In this document: positions 1 through 6,158 of the stretch, in pieces
Layout: each line of letters starts with the position of its first letter
Numbering within the stretch: the first letter of the stretch is position 1
Assembly: GCA_937897085.1 (NCBI GenBank)
Contig: CALCOR010000172.1
Span: 1 to 7,039 of the forward strand
Length of the DNA: 7,039 nt
Direction: 5' to 3'
Source of the DNA: an uncultured euryarchaeote
GTDB lineage: Archaea > Thermoplasmatota > Poseidoniia > Poseidoniales > Thalassarchaeaceae
Notes under the pieces: generated by a model
Told to the model about the DNA's origin: nothing
What the model saw: the letters and a program-made list of their open reading frames with translations, nothing else
The model's database searches: none
Translations under genes and position numbers: made by a program

Positions 1-1
1 A

Positions 2-280
2 ATCGTAAGCGTTCGCCAGATTCCGAATACGGACGACCAGTTGTTCATCCTCGCCGCCAGCGGAATGATGATTCGCATCACGGCCGGTCAGACAAAAGAA
101 ACCAGTGGGCGAGTCACCTACGGAACACGGCTGATGGAACTGCGTGACCGGGATGATGCGGGCAAACGGCTTGACAGTTATTCTGACCAGGTGATCGCCG
201 TCGCCCGCCTTCCAGCGGAACTGATCGATGCGGATGCAGAGTTCGAACTTGATGAACTCGCCCAGGGTGAAGAAGAGTGA
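2..280 (+). CDS. gyrA: DNA gyrase subunit A, C-terminal end (partial, 5' end outside window)
   Basis: This is the last 92 codons of an open frame that enters from the left edge and ends at TGA 278-280. GyrA is the cleavage/religation subunit of the A2B2 gyrase that introduces negative supercoils, and its C-terminal beta-pinwheel wraps DNA. What is visible is the last pinwheel blade: a strand pattern around FILAASGMMIRI, then a GRVTYGTRLMEL segment matching the GyrA-box-like repeat (G-R-x-T-x-G-x-R-L), and an IAVARL strand. After the blade comes a strongly acidic tail (DADAEFELDELAQGEEE). Known family: many GyrA proteins end in an acidic tail that modulates wrapping. Archaeal gyrases are of bacterial origin and occur in several euryarchaeal classes. 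A ParC-like paralogue is possible but less likely given the box-like motif and tail. The next gene, a tRNA, converges on it 21 bases downstream. Confidence 0.88.
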   Translation: MVSVRQIPNTDDQLFILAASGMMIRITAGQTKETSGRVTYGTRLMELRDRDDAGKRLDSYSDQVIAVARLPAELIDADAEFELDELAQGEEE

Positions 281-301
281 CACTCTGGGGAATTCGGAAA
301 G

Positions 302-385
302 CGCGACGAGGGAGATTTGAACTCCCGAGGGTAAAACCCACCGGATTAGCAGTCCGGCGCGATGGCCAGGCTATGCGATCGTCGC
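302..385 (-). tRNA. tRNA-Ser (anticodon GCT)
   Basis: On the minus strand this folds as a class II tRNA. The acceptor stem GCGACGA (385-379) pairs perfectly with TCGTCGC (309-303), and the discriminator is G (302), as expected for serine. The anticodon stem CCGGA/TCCGG (357-353 / 345-341) closes the loop CTGCTAA, giving anticodon GCT (350-348) for AGC/AGU codons. The long variable arm (340-327) can form GGGT/ACCC. The T arm is GGGAG-TTCAAAT-CTCCC (326-310). The D stem is weak: two clear pairs (G10-C25, C11-G24), then an A-C opposition. CCA is not encoded, since the bases after the discriminator read CTT, so it must be added by CCA-adding enzyme as is usual in archaea. No intron is seen. Confidence 0.95.
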
Positions 386-473
386 ATCTGCCGTCGCCAC
401 CTGTGCTTTCGCCTTAAGGCGCACGGCTTCCCAATTGGATTCGTTCAGGGATCGGATCCGGAGGTGTATTCGT
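386..473. other. Intergenic region upstream of tRNA-Ser
   Basis: These 88 bases lie between the end of the surface-protein gene and the start of the tRNA, both on the minus strand. They hold a perfect 12-base palindrome, CGCCTTAAGGCG (410-421). Its AT-containing core lies about 28-33 bases upstream of the mature tRNA 5' end, where an archaeal TATA box with a GC-rich BRE-like flank could sit. A smaller palindrome, CGGATCCG (451-458), lies nearer the surface-protein stop. There is no T-run after it, so I do not call a terminator. No coding sequence is supported here. Confidence 0.4.
410..421 (-). promoter_or_regulatory. Possible tRNA-Ser promoter element (palindromic CTTAAG core)
   Basis: The palindrome CGCCTTAAGGCG is the only AT-containing core at a suitable distance (25-36 bases) upstream of the tRNA 5' end on the minus strand. 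Archaeal TATA boxes are centred about 26 bases before the transcription start, so this fits if the precursor has only a short 5' leader. The core CTTAAG is a poor match to the usual YTTATATA consensus, so it could instead be a protein-binding site or chance. Confidence 0.3.
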
Positions 474-3386
474 CTACCTGAACATATCGTCCAGTTCTCC
501 GGCCATCTCATCCCTGAGCAGCTCCTCTCGTTCCCCCTTGGCACGCCGCTTCGCCGACTTAATCACGCGGCGTACTCCGCGTGTCCGGTTGATGACCAGT
601 GGTATGGCGATGAGATTGAGCAGCAACATAGCCAACGCGATCAACGCTACAGACTGGAACGGCTCTATTGCCATGTAGTCGTAGAGCACCAGCAGCCACG
701 GAGCCTCACCAATCACCGGCAGCATGGGAGTTTCTGGCTCGGGAGGGGGCTTGGGAATCAGATCCTGATGATGATCCCAGTACTGGTTTGCCAACTCAAG
801 CGTCTCGATGTTCCCGTCGAGCGGTGTGTAGTCCGTGTTCCCAACATGATCTGTCGGCACGAGAATGTAGTGATATGTACGATTGACCTTGAGGCGCCAT
901 TCTGCCGGTCCTTCCCAGTCGTGATAGCGAGCTTCCTCTCCCACATCACCCCACAAATCGGTTGCCAGCGGGTCGACATAGAGCAGACTGCCAGGAATTA
1001 TCTCCACCCGATAGAGCGACCAGGTGACGTTCACCTCAGTCCCGAGGTCCGGCCATATCCAGGTTATGTTGACATGGTGGATGTTCTGCCCTGATGTGTT
1101 GTCATAGGTTATCTCGTGTTCCATGTTCGAGACAGTAAGGTCAGGAGCGACCGCATCGCCGCATTGGAAGTTCACGTCCTGACCATCCCAGCCAGCTGCC
1201 ATCCCGTGAGCGTAGTCAGGTTCACCCTGCCGATCCAGAGCTATGAGCAGGTAAACAGCACATGTCCCGGGCTCAAGCAATTCTGGGTCTTCCCATGAGT
1301 TCGCGTGCGCGGACAGATTCGCCACCTCAGTTCCTAAGACAGACGAGAACTGGCTGGAGTTGGAGTACGGCCAAAGGAAGGGGAAGTTCGTTCGGCGATA
1401 TAGGCGCCAGCCACTGAAGTAGGGGTTGTCGAGATCGCCACCGGGTTCCCATTCCAAAGTGAGTTTCCCTGCCGTACCTTGGATGACCTCAAGATTGTTG
1501 ATCGACACGTTTGCAAGTTCCAGATCGCCTCCGAGAACGTAGAGGCCACTGTCATACTCCAGGTCGTTGAGATGCAGCGTGTCGGCAGTCTCGTCGACGA
1601 ACACGGTATTAGGGGTCACGACCTCTTCAAGGACTGCTGAATCGAATGAAGCGACCCTGTAGAGCCGGAGAGAATCACGTGGCAGTTCGTCCGGAAGAAT
1701 CTGGCTGAGATTGAAGGTCACGTCGACGTACTGAATGCCAAGATCGGTGGTGTCGTTGTCCACAGGGTTCAACCCTATGTCGAAGGTGCGCAGTGGTCTG
1801 ATTCCATCCAATACCATCTGCGAATACAGCAGCCCCTCAGGTGGGTAGTCAGGATTAGGGAAGGTGTATTCCGCTTCCTCCATGAGAACCGCCTCTCCAC
1901 TCACGATCCAAGGGTCGGCAACGAGCGATATACGATTGAGGATGCGCACCATCTGGGACGCGTACTGGGTGCGATTCAGCGCATCCCTGGTATGCAGGGT
2001 GAGCAGCCAATCTCCCATGGGAAGCGAAGCGGTCGTGACCGGTCCATATCCAATCACCTCCTCGTAGTTGAGTTTCCACGTGAAGTTCACCGGGTTGGCC
2101 GACAACGTGGAGACCTGTCCGATCAACTGGAAACTCTGTCCGCTGTCGAACTGTGATCCAGGGATGGGCTCGCTGATGGTCGGATTGGCGTCGATCAGGC
2201 GACCGGCGGCCGAGGTCTGGAACCAGTTGTCGGAAGGGTTGATGTCCATGACTAATGATGAAGAAAAATCTGCTCTCAGGAGCAGATTTGCAGGCATGGA
2301 GACGGTGAGATTGTACTTGCAGAAGGCAGTCTCTCCAGGCAACATGTAGACGTTGCACGGCGTCGGCCCCTCCTCCAACACGCCGGTGAAGAGGTTAATC
2401 ACGCTCAGGAAAACGGTGGTATCCACAGGGACATGGCCGATGTTGCCTACATCGACGCGTACCGAATCCTCACCGTATGGGTAGACCGTCATGTTCTCGA
2501 ACACGTCCCCGGGCCCCCTCGCCGGCCGAATGGTCTCGACCCACACGTCCAAACTGTCGTTCACGCTGAGATACAGCGACGCCATGTCGTTCCAGTCATT
2601 CATGTCTCCTGCAGAATCCAGTAATCCTGCCTCGAGCTCAAAGTCACCGGGGTATGGGGCAACGAAGTCTGGGAGGTCGACGATGTAGTGTTGCGAGGTG
2701 GCGACTGGAGGTGTGAGCACGGTGCTGTTGTTGGCCACCTCGACGCCGGTGTCGTTGTAGAGCATCCAGCCGAAGGTGGCGGTCGTATTGACCGCCCAGG
2801 AACGGCGGTAGAGGTCAATGGAAAGTGGGTAGGGGGTGTTGCTGTTCATCACCGTCGTGTTGTCGAAGATTACAGAGTTCACGGAAATGTCCCTCAGCGG
2901 AGATTCAACATCGAAAGTGTAGGCGAACCGGTCGTTGCTGGTGTTGGTGTCAGCATCAGTGAACATGAACACGATCGTGTGCAATCCGGTACCCCACGGT
3001 TGGAAGAGGGTGTTCGAGAACGACACGACCTGCTGCTGCCATCCGGGAACCGCGCCGCTACTTCCAAACCCGTCATCTGAGCCCAGCGGACAAGCTGGTG
3101 GGCTGGTCCAGTTTCCGCTGCATATCTCCCAGCGAATGTCGCGGGGAGCGTGGGTACTGCCGAGTTCGTTGCGTACCTTGACCTCAGGGCGGATGAACGA
3201 GGTGTCCATGTCGTAGGTGGCTCCAGGGCGCGGCTCAAGCCCCTCGATGATCGCCAGATCACCGCTCACGCTGGCGGCGGCGGTGGGGACGAACAGCAGC
3301 ATGCTGGGCCCGAACAGCAGCAGCACGAGCAACACCGGAGAGACGTTGGTGCGCGCGCTCGCGACAGCCTGACGGCTTCCCACCAT
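474..3386 (-). CDS. Large single-pass surface protein with signal peptide, beta-sandwich-rich ectodomain and C-terminal membrane anchor
   Basis: This 970-residue protein is exported and anchored in the membrane. Residues 1-39 are a Sec-type signal peptide: basic start, hydrophobic core VLLVLLLFGPSMLLFV, then a PTAAAS cleavage-like site. Residues 40 to about 885 are extracellular, with CARDB/Ig-like stretches in the first half and two fibronectin-III-like segments later (around LTLEWEPGGDLDN and HVNITWIWPDLG). I count about 21 N-x-S/T sequons there. There are only six cysteines, in three local pairs. A proline-rich hinge (IPKPPPEPETP) leads to a membrane helix at about 909-932. The tail (933-970) is basic, then acidic. 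The ATG at 3386 is chosen because the signal peptide follows directly and a TATA-like box lies one TBP spacing upstream. I recognise no enzyme domain and no named family. It could be a cell-wall, adhesion or sensory surface protein. It diverges from the pilin-like gene. Confidence 0.85.
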   Translation of the reverse strand: MVGSRQAVASARTNVSPVLLVLLLFGPSMLLFVPTAAASVSGDLAIIEGLEPRPGATYDMDTSFIRPEVKVRNELGSTHAPRDIRWEICSGNWTSPPACPLGSDDGFGSSGAVPGWQQQVVSFSNTLFQPWGTGLHTIVFMFTDADTNTSNDRFAYTFDVESPLRDISVNSVIFDNTTVMNSNTPYPLSIDLYRRSWAVNTTATFGWMLYNDTGVEVANNSTVLTPPVATSQHYIVDLPDFVAPYPGDFELEAGLLDSAGDMNDWNDMASLYLSVNDSLDVWVETIRPARGPGDVFENMTVYPYGEDSVRVDVGNIGHVPVDTTVFLSVINLFTGVLEEGPTPCNVYMLPGETAFCKYNLTVSMPANLLLRADFSSSLVMDINPSDNWFQTSAAGRLIDANPTISEPIPGSQFDSGQSFQLIGQVSTLSANPVNFTWKLNYEEVIGYGPVTTASLPMGDWLLTLHTRDALNRTQYASQMVRILNRISLVADPWIVSGEAVLMEEAEYTFPNPDYPPEGLLYSQMVLDGIRPLRTFDIGLNPVDNDTTDLGIQYVDVTFNLSQILPDELPRDSLRLYRVASFDSAVLEEVVTPNTVFVDETADTLHLNDLEYDSGLYVLGGDLELANVSINNLEVIQGTAGKLTLEWEPGGDLDNPYFSGWRLYRRTNFPFLWPYSNSSQFSSVLGTEVANLSAHANSWEDPELLEPGTCAVYLLIALDRQGEPDYAHGMAAGWDGQDVNFQCGDAVAPDLTVSNMEHEITYDNTSGQNIHHVNITWIWPDLGTEVNVTWSLYRVEIIPGSLLYVDPLATDLWGDVGEEARYHDWEGPAEWRLKVNRTYHYILVPTDHVGNTDYTPLDGNIETLELANQYWDHHQDLIPKPPPEPETPMLPVIGEAPWLLVLYDYMAIEPFQSVALIALAMLLLNLIAIPLVINRTRGVRRVIKSAKRRAKGEREELLRDEMAGELDDMFR

Positions 3387-3410
3387 GCCATCAACCAGCC
3401 GCTGCGAGTC

Positions 3411-3418
3411 GTAAATAG
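3411..3418 (-). promoter_or_regulatory. TATA-like box for the surface-protein gene (leaderless transcript predicted)
   Basis: On the minus strand the sequence reads CTATTTAC, the most AT-rich octamer upstream of the surface-protein gene. Its centre is about 28 bases before the A of the ATG (3386). With the usual archaeal spacing of about 26 bases from TATA centre to start site, transcription would begin within a few bases of the ATG, giving a leaderless or near-leaderless mRNA. This agrees with the absence of a Shine-Dalgarno sequence before that ATG. Confidence 0.5.
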
Positions 3419-3532
3419 CAAACGGTTAACGGAGCCCGCCTCGCTATGATCGGCAGAGAAATCAGGTAAACGGACAGCACCTGGTGGTCTAGAAAGCGAC
3501 CTGTAGGCCATCGATGCACTCTGCAATCCGGC

Positions 3533-3556
3533 GGTGTTCTCTTGGGGAGAACCACC
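3533..3556 (+). repeat. Inverted repeat (stem-loop) upstream of the pilin-like gene
   Basis: GGTGTTCTC (3533-3541) can pair with GAGAACCACC (3547-3556) around a 5-base loop, with a single bulged C at 3552, giving nine base pairs. It lies 36 bases before the preferred ATG (3592), so it would sit in a 5' leader or be an operator. If translation instead begins at 3514 it lies inside the coding sequence. No T-run follows, so it does not look like a terminator. Confidence 0.45.
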
Positions 3557-3591
3557 TTCAGTCCCCCAATGGGTTGATGTTGTACTGTCGG

Positions 3592-4680
3592 ATGGGAACC
3601 AACGTGCGCAGCAGACGGGACTCGCGGACATCCATTCAGGACGAACAGGGATTGACGGCTGTCATCGAGTTCTTGTCGGCCTTCGTCCTGTTCCTAATCG
3701 TTCTGACAGCATTCCTCAGCCTCGCAGGGCTGCAGATGGGAAGCAACCTCCCGCAAACCGATCGCATCGATGAGTATTCAATCCAAGGCCTGCAGATCCT
3801 GACGGCTGAATCGGGTTGGTTCGTCCCCCACGACGAGTTCGATGTCCGCGATCTCGCAAACTCGACGAGTGACTGGCATACGTTCAACGCAAGCGTGCTA
3901 ATCACCGGCGACCTGCGACCGGGATTGGCAGGGGCGAGTGGTGAGCTCGATCAAGTGCGGTTGAACGGTTTGAACAACATCACCGAAGACCAGTTCGTGC
4001 GTGGATTGGGACTTCCTGACTGGACGAGCGTAAATCTCACCCTGACCGTGATTGAGAGCAGCAACTCCTCACGCATCGGAATGCAGTTGTTCCAAGATGG
4101 TGCCAACCGCAGGGCAGGCGATTTCAGTGCCACCACCAGCCGCCTCCTCTTGCTCGGAGACGAGACAGTGCAGGTGACGCTCGAGGTGCACGATGCCGGA
4201 CGCACCTCGTCCCACCTCCGGGTGACCGAGTTCATGGCTGATCCAGCGTCGGGAACAGAGTGGGTGGAAGTGGAGAATCCTGACGGTTTCGCGGTGAACA
4301 TGTCCGGATGGAGTCTCAGGCGGGACTCGGACAATGGAGTCTCCTCGCTGATAGGTGAGGGGGCGCTCGGAGGAGGTGATGTCATGCTCTGCTCTGGCCG
4401 ACCTTCGCTGCAGCCGAATCTGGGGGCTGACCTCGTGTTCGATCTCGGAGCCAGCGGCGTTCTGGGTCGCGGTGCAATCGATGGACTGGAGTTCAGTCAG
4501 GACGGCATCAAACTGACGTGGACGGTGCCAGGCAGCCTGCACACGGTCACGGTGCAGCACATCCAATGGGACCCATCTTGGGACATTGACGAGGATGAAT
4601 CCTACACCTGGGCAGGTGGAGATTGGTCGCAAGCAGCCAACTGGACAGTGACTATCGACGGCACACCCGGTTCGCGGTGA
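3592..4680 (+). CDS. Type IV pilin-like membrane protein with C-terminal lamin-tail domain
   Basis: From ATG 3592 the product has 362 residues. A short basic leader (GTNVRSRRDSRTSIQDEQG, 2-20) precedes a hydrophobic helix at about 21-46 starting LTAVIEFLSAFVLFL. A charged leader ending in Gly, then a helix with a Glu six residues in, resembles archaeal class III (type IV pilin-like) signal sequences processed by a prepilin peptidase. The middle (about 50-205) is an extracellular, sequon-bearing region of unknown fold. Residues from about 208 to the end match a lamin-tail domain: VTEFMADPASGTEWVEVENP, then SGWSLRRD, and the typical closing GTPG. The frame is open to ATG 3514 (388 residues, with another ATG at 3577), but that would make an unusually long 46-residue leader, so 3592 is preferred. 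It diverges from the surface-protein gene and lies upstream of the KaiC-like genes. Its role is probably in surface structure or binding. No named orthologue is recognised. Confidence 0.8.
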   Translation: MGTNVRSRRDSRTSIQDEQGLTAVIEFLSAFVLFLIVLTAFLSLAGLQMGSNLPQTDRIDEYSIQGLQILTAESGWFVPHDEFDVRDLANSTSDWHTFNASVLITGDLRPGLAGASGELDQVRLNGLNNITEDQFVRGLGLPDWTSVNLTLTVIESSNSSRIGMQLFQDGANRRAGDFSATTSRLLLLGDETVQVTLEVHDAGRTSSHLRVTEFMADPASGTEWVEVENPDGFAVNMSGWSLRRDSDNGVSSLIGEGALGGGDVMLCSGRPSLQPNLGADLVFDLGASGVLGRGAIDGLEFSQDGIKLTWTVPGSLHTVTVQHIQWDPSWDIDEDESYTWAGGDWSQAANWTVTIDGTPGSR

Positions 4681-4696
4681 CGCCCACACGGGGATA

Positions 4697-4715
4697 GAAG
4701 CCCCATGGGGGCTTC
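4697..4715 (+). repeat. Perfect inverted repeat centred on ATG 4705
   Basis: GAAGCCCC (4697-4704) and GGGGCTTC (4708-4715) are exact reverse complements separated only by ATG (4705-4707). The repeat begins 16 bases after the stop codon of the pilin-like gene. The CCCC could alternatively pair with an upstream GGGG (4690-4693). It could be the 3'-end hairpin of the upstream mRNA, an operator, or a structure hiding the upstream ATG. No T-run follows directly. Confidence 0.55.
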
Positions 4716-4728
4716 CGACAGCATCGAG

Positions 4729-4734
4729 TTATTA
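4729..4734 (+). promoter_or_regulatory. Possible TATA-like element for the KaiC-like gene cluster
   Basis: TTATTA is the only AT-rich hexamer between the pilin-like gene and the first KaiC-like gene. Its centre is about 33 bases before ATG 4765, so a start site about 26 bases downstream would leave a leader of roughly 7 bases. This supports ATG 4765 over ATG 4705. The match to consensus is moderate, and the cluster could also be read through from the pilin-like gene. Confidence 0.35.
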
Positions 4735-4764
4735 GGGGGGTCGCGCGGTCCCTGCTCGGATACG

Positions 4765-5523
4765 ATGCAAGGAGCACCACAATACAAGCGTGACCGATGC
4801 GTGACTGGAGTGCACGGACTCGATGAAATCCTGCGAGGTGGCATCCCCTACGGATCGACCCTGTTGGTGGGAGGAACCTGCGGTTCAGGCAAGACCACCC
4901 TTGCCTTGGAGTTCGTCGTCAACGGGGCAATGATGGGCGAAGCGACCGCCTATTTCGCCGCCACTGAGCCGAGCGTGAAACTTCTCGAGAACGTCCGCCA
5001 ATTCTCCTTCTTCGACATGGACATGGTCGACAAGGGACTGCTCAACGTCTTCGACATGGGCGTCGCCTACTCATGGCTTGGACTTACCAAAGCGACCTTC
5101 ACGATGGATGACGTGAATGCGCTGGTGAAAGCGATCACGGATATCGTCAACACGATTGGAGTAACCCGACTGGTCATCGATTCGGTAACCACCCTGTGCT
5201 ACAAGATTCCCAACGACCAACTCATCCGCGACTTCCTGTTCACGCTGGGTAAGACCCTCGCCACCCAGGGATGCACCTCAATGCTGGTCGCCGAGATTAC
5301 CTCTGCTGGTGCGAAGGCCAACTGGTCCTCATTCGGTGTCGAGGAAGCGATTCTCGACGGCATCATGGTGCTCGGGGACATCGACCGCATGGGACACCTG
5401 CTGCGCTATCTGCAGGTGATCAAGATGCGCGGCACTGACCATTCGCGCGCCAAGTACGCGCTCGAACTGACTCCGAACGGGGTCATGCTCACTCCGATGC
5501 TGAAGTGGGGGGTTGACCTCTGA
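4765..5523 (+). CDS. KaiC/RAD55-family RecA-fold ATPase with intact P-loop
   Basis: The product is a 252-residue single-domain KaiC-like protein (RAD55/KaiC group of RecA-fold ATPases), probably cytosolic. It opens with the family signature GVHGLDEILRGGIPYGS (15-31). A complete Walker A GTCGSGKT follows at 37-44, then a strand with an acidic residue after it (YFAATEP, Glu68), where KaiC proteins carry their catalytic Glu. Walker B is RLVIDSVTTL with Asp139. Only one KaiC domain is present, unlike the double-domain cyanobacterial clock protein, so a clock role should not be assumed. The frame is open back to ATG 4705 (272 residues), but the extra 20 residues precede the family start and that ATG lies in the loop of an inverted repeat, so 4765 is preferred. 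It is the first of three KaiC-fold genes and the only one with an intact nucleotide-binding motif. Its partner or target is not visible from sequence. Confidence 0.87.
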   Translation: MQGAPQYKRDRCVTGVHGLDEILRGGIPYGSTLLVGGTCGSGKTTLALEFVVNGAMMGEATAYFAATEPSVKLLENVRQFSFFDMDMVDKGLLNVFDMGVAYSWLGLTKATFTMDDVNALVKAITDIVNTIGVTRLVIDSVTTLCYKIPNDQLIRDFLFTLGKTLATQGCTSMLVAEITSAGAKANWSSFGVEEAILDGIMVLGDIDRMGHLLRYLQVIKMRGTDHSRAKYALELTPNGVMLTPMLKWGVDL

Positions 5524-5552
5524 TTGAACTCGACCAGCGCATAGCTGAGCAG

Positions 5553-6104
5553 TTGACCGAAGTCACGCTCAACTCTTCTCTGCAGGTACGCTGTGGCGCT
5601 AGCAACGCATTCCTCGTGACCGCCTCGTTGATCGAGCCGTTGATCACCGAGTTCGAGATGCATGGAGTCTACATCTCCGCCAGTCGTGGAGCGGTGGAAC
5701 TGATCAACACACTCAACGAGATTGGGGTCGCCACTGATAACGTCCACTTCATCGACTGTGTGTCCAGCGCGCTTCTAGGAGGAACGGAGAGCTCGTTCCC
5801 GAACATCTCGTTCATCGACAGTCCAATCATGCTCGAGAGCATCCTTCTGCGTACGCTCTACAACCTGAACACGATGCCGGGCGAGTCGAAGTTCGTCATC
5901 CTTGATTCGGTGAACGCACTGGCGATATACAACGAGGACCGCATGCTGGCCGAGTATCTGCACACGTTCATCAACACCTTCAGGGCGCGCGACGTGCTCT
6001 CGGCAATCATGAACGTCCCCGACCAGACTCCACCCGGTGTGCTGGCCAATCTCGATCTCTACTGCACTGACCTGATCGACCGCGGCCAAGTGGTCATCTC
6101 CTGA
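5553..6104 (+). CDS. RecA/KaiC-fold protein lacking a Walker A motif
   Basis: This 183-residue protein, counted from TTG 5553, resembles a KaiC-like core without the P-loop. The first strand, NAFLVTAS (18-25), leads into a helix with no GxxxxGK[ST]. Next come a second strand (HGVYISAS), a strand ending in HFIDCVS (65-71), and a Walker B-like FVILDSVNAL (114-123, Asp118). The last part, with a helix and a DVLSAIMNVP strand, matches the RecA core. The true start is uncertain. The frame is open back to 5517, with in-frame CTG 5520 overlapping the upstream stop as CTGA, then ATT 5523, but no ATG or GTG. An upstream start would add MIELDQRIAEQ, a plausible helix. There is no good Shine-Dalgarno sequence before TTG 5553. 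It is probably translated by coupling to the intact ATPase and may be its regulatory or structural partner. This is inferred from gene order and the missing motif. Confidence 0.8.
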   Translation: MTEVTLNSSLQVRCGASNAFLVTASLIEPLITEFEMHGVYISASRGAVELINTLNEIGVATDNVHFIDCVSSALLGGTESSFPNISFIDSPIMLESILLRTLYNLNTMPGESKFVILDSVNALAIYNEDRMLAEYLHTFINTFRARDVLSAIMNVPDQTPPGVLANLDLYCTDLIDRGQVVIS

Positions 6105-6109
6105 GGTGA
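6103..6109 (+). promoter_or_regulatory. Shine-Dalgarno-like GAGGTGA before a mini-ORF
   Basis: GAGGTGA matches seven bases of the archaeal SD consensus GGAGGTGA, complementary to the 16S rRNA 3' end. It overlaps the stop codon of the second KaiC-like gene and sits four bases before ATG 6114. Few genes in this window have an SD, so one with no annotated gene behind it is notable. Confidence 0.45.
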
Positions 6110-6113
6110 ATGA

Positions 6114-6158
6114 ATGAGGATTGAAACCAATTTCCGTGCACAAGGAGGTGTCTGTTGA
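6114..6158 (+). CDS. Possible 14-codon leader reading frame (MRIETNFRAQGGVC)
   Basis: ATG 6114 opens a frame of 14 codons ending at TGA 6156-6158, which overlaps the ATG of the next gene as TGATG. It is preceded by a GAGGTGA Shine-Dalgarno sequence, and it contains the SD of the next gene (GGAGGTG). This is the layout of a translationally coupled leader: ribosomes finishing here would be positioned to restart on the degenerate KaiC-like gene. The peptide has no recognisable motif. It is too short for codon statistics, so it may be chance, and the peptide itself may have no function. Confidence 0.25.
   Translation: MRIETNFRAQGGVC
6144..6150 (+). promoter_or_regulatory. Strong Shine-Dalgarno sequence for the third KaiC-like gene
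   Basis: GGAGGTG, within AAGGAGGTG, is a near-perfect archaeal SD. It lies seven bases before ATG 6158 and four before the in-frame TTG 6155, so it supports ATG 6158 as the start. It suggests this gene is translated from an internal position of a polycistronic mRNA rather than from its own leaderless transcript. Confidence 0.75.

Larger units (their letters stand above)
3387..3591. other. Divergent intergenic region between surface-protein and pilin-like genes
   Basis: About 205 bases separate the two divergently read starts, if the downstream gene begins at 3592. The region carries the minus-strand TATA-like box, a GTTAAC palindrome flanked by a repeated ACGG (ACGGTTAACGG, 3422-3432), a weak plus-strand TATA-like TCTAGAAA (3488-3495), and an inverted repeat at 3533-3556. 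The second half, from 3514, is also open in the pilin-like frame and may be coding. A shared regulator binding here could control both envelope genes. That is inference from the divergent layout. Confidence 0.45.

Noticed and set aside
435..1094. 219-codon open frame on the plus strand
   Set aside because: It lies wholly antisense to the C-terminal third of the surface protein and mostly inside it. It has a basic, His/Arg/Cys-rich composition and no fold signal, typical of a shadow frame in GC-rich DNA.
1855..2358. 167-codon minus-strand frame inside the surface-protein gene
   Set aside because: It is an alternative frame of the same strand inside a convincing 970-residue protein, with low-complexity Arg/His-rich translation.
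4069..4689. 206-codon open frame on the minus strand
   Set aside because: It is antisense to the pilin/lamin-tail gene, whose protein has clear domains. The antisense product has no hydrophobic core pattern or motif.
4705..4764. Extended N-terminus of the first KaiC-like protein from ATG 4705
   Set aside because: The extra 20 residues fall before the family start, the ATG is buried in a perfect inverted repeat, and a TATA-like element lies between the two ATGs. It is kept as a less likely alternative.
4765..5523. Circadian clock protein KaiC in the strict sense
   Set aside because: It has a single domain of about 250 residues and no KaiA or KaiB gene nearby. Family membership does not imply a clock.
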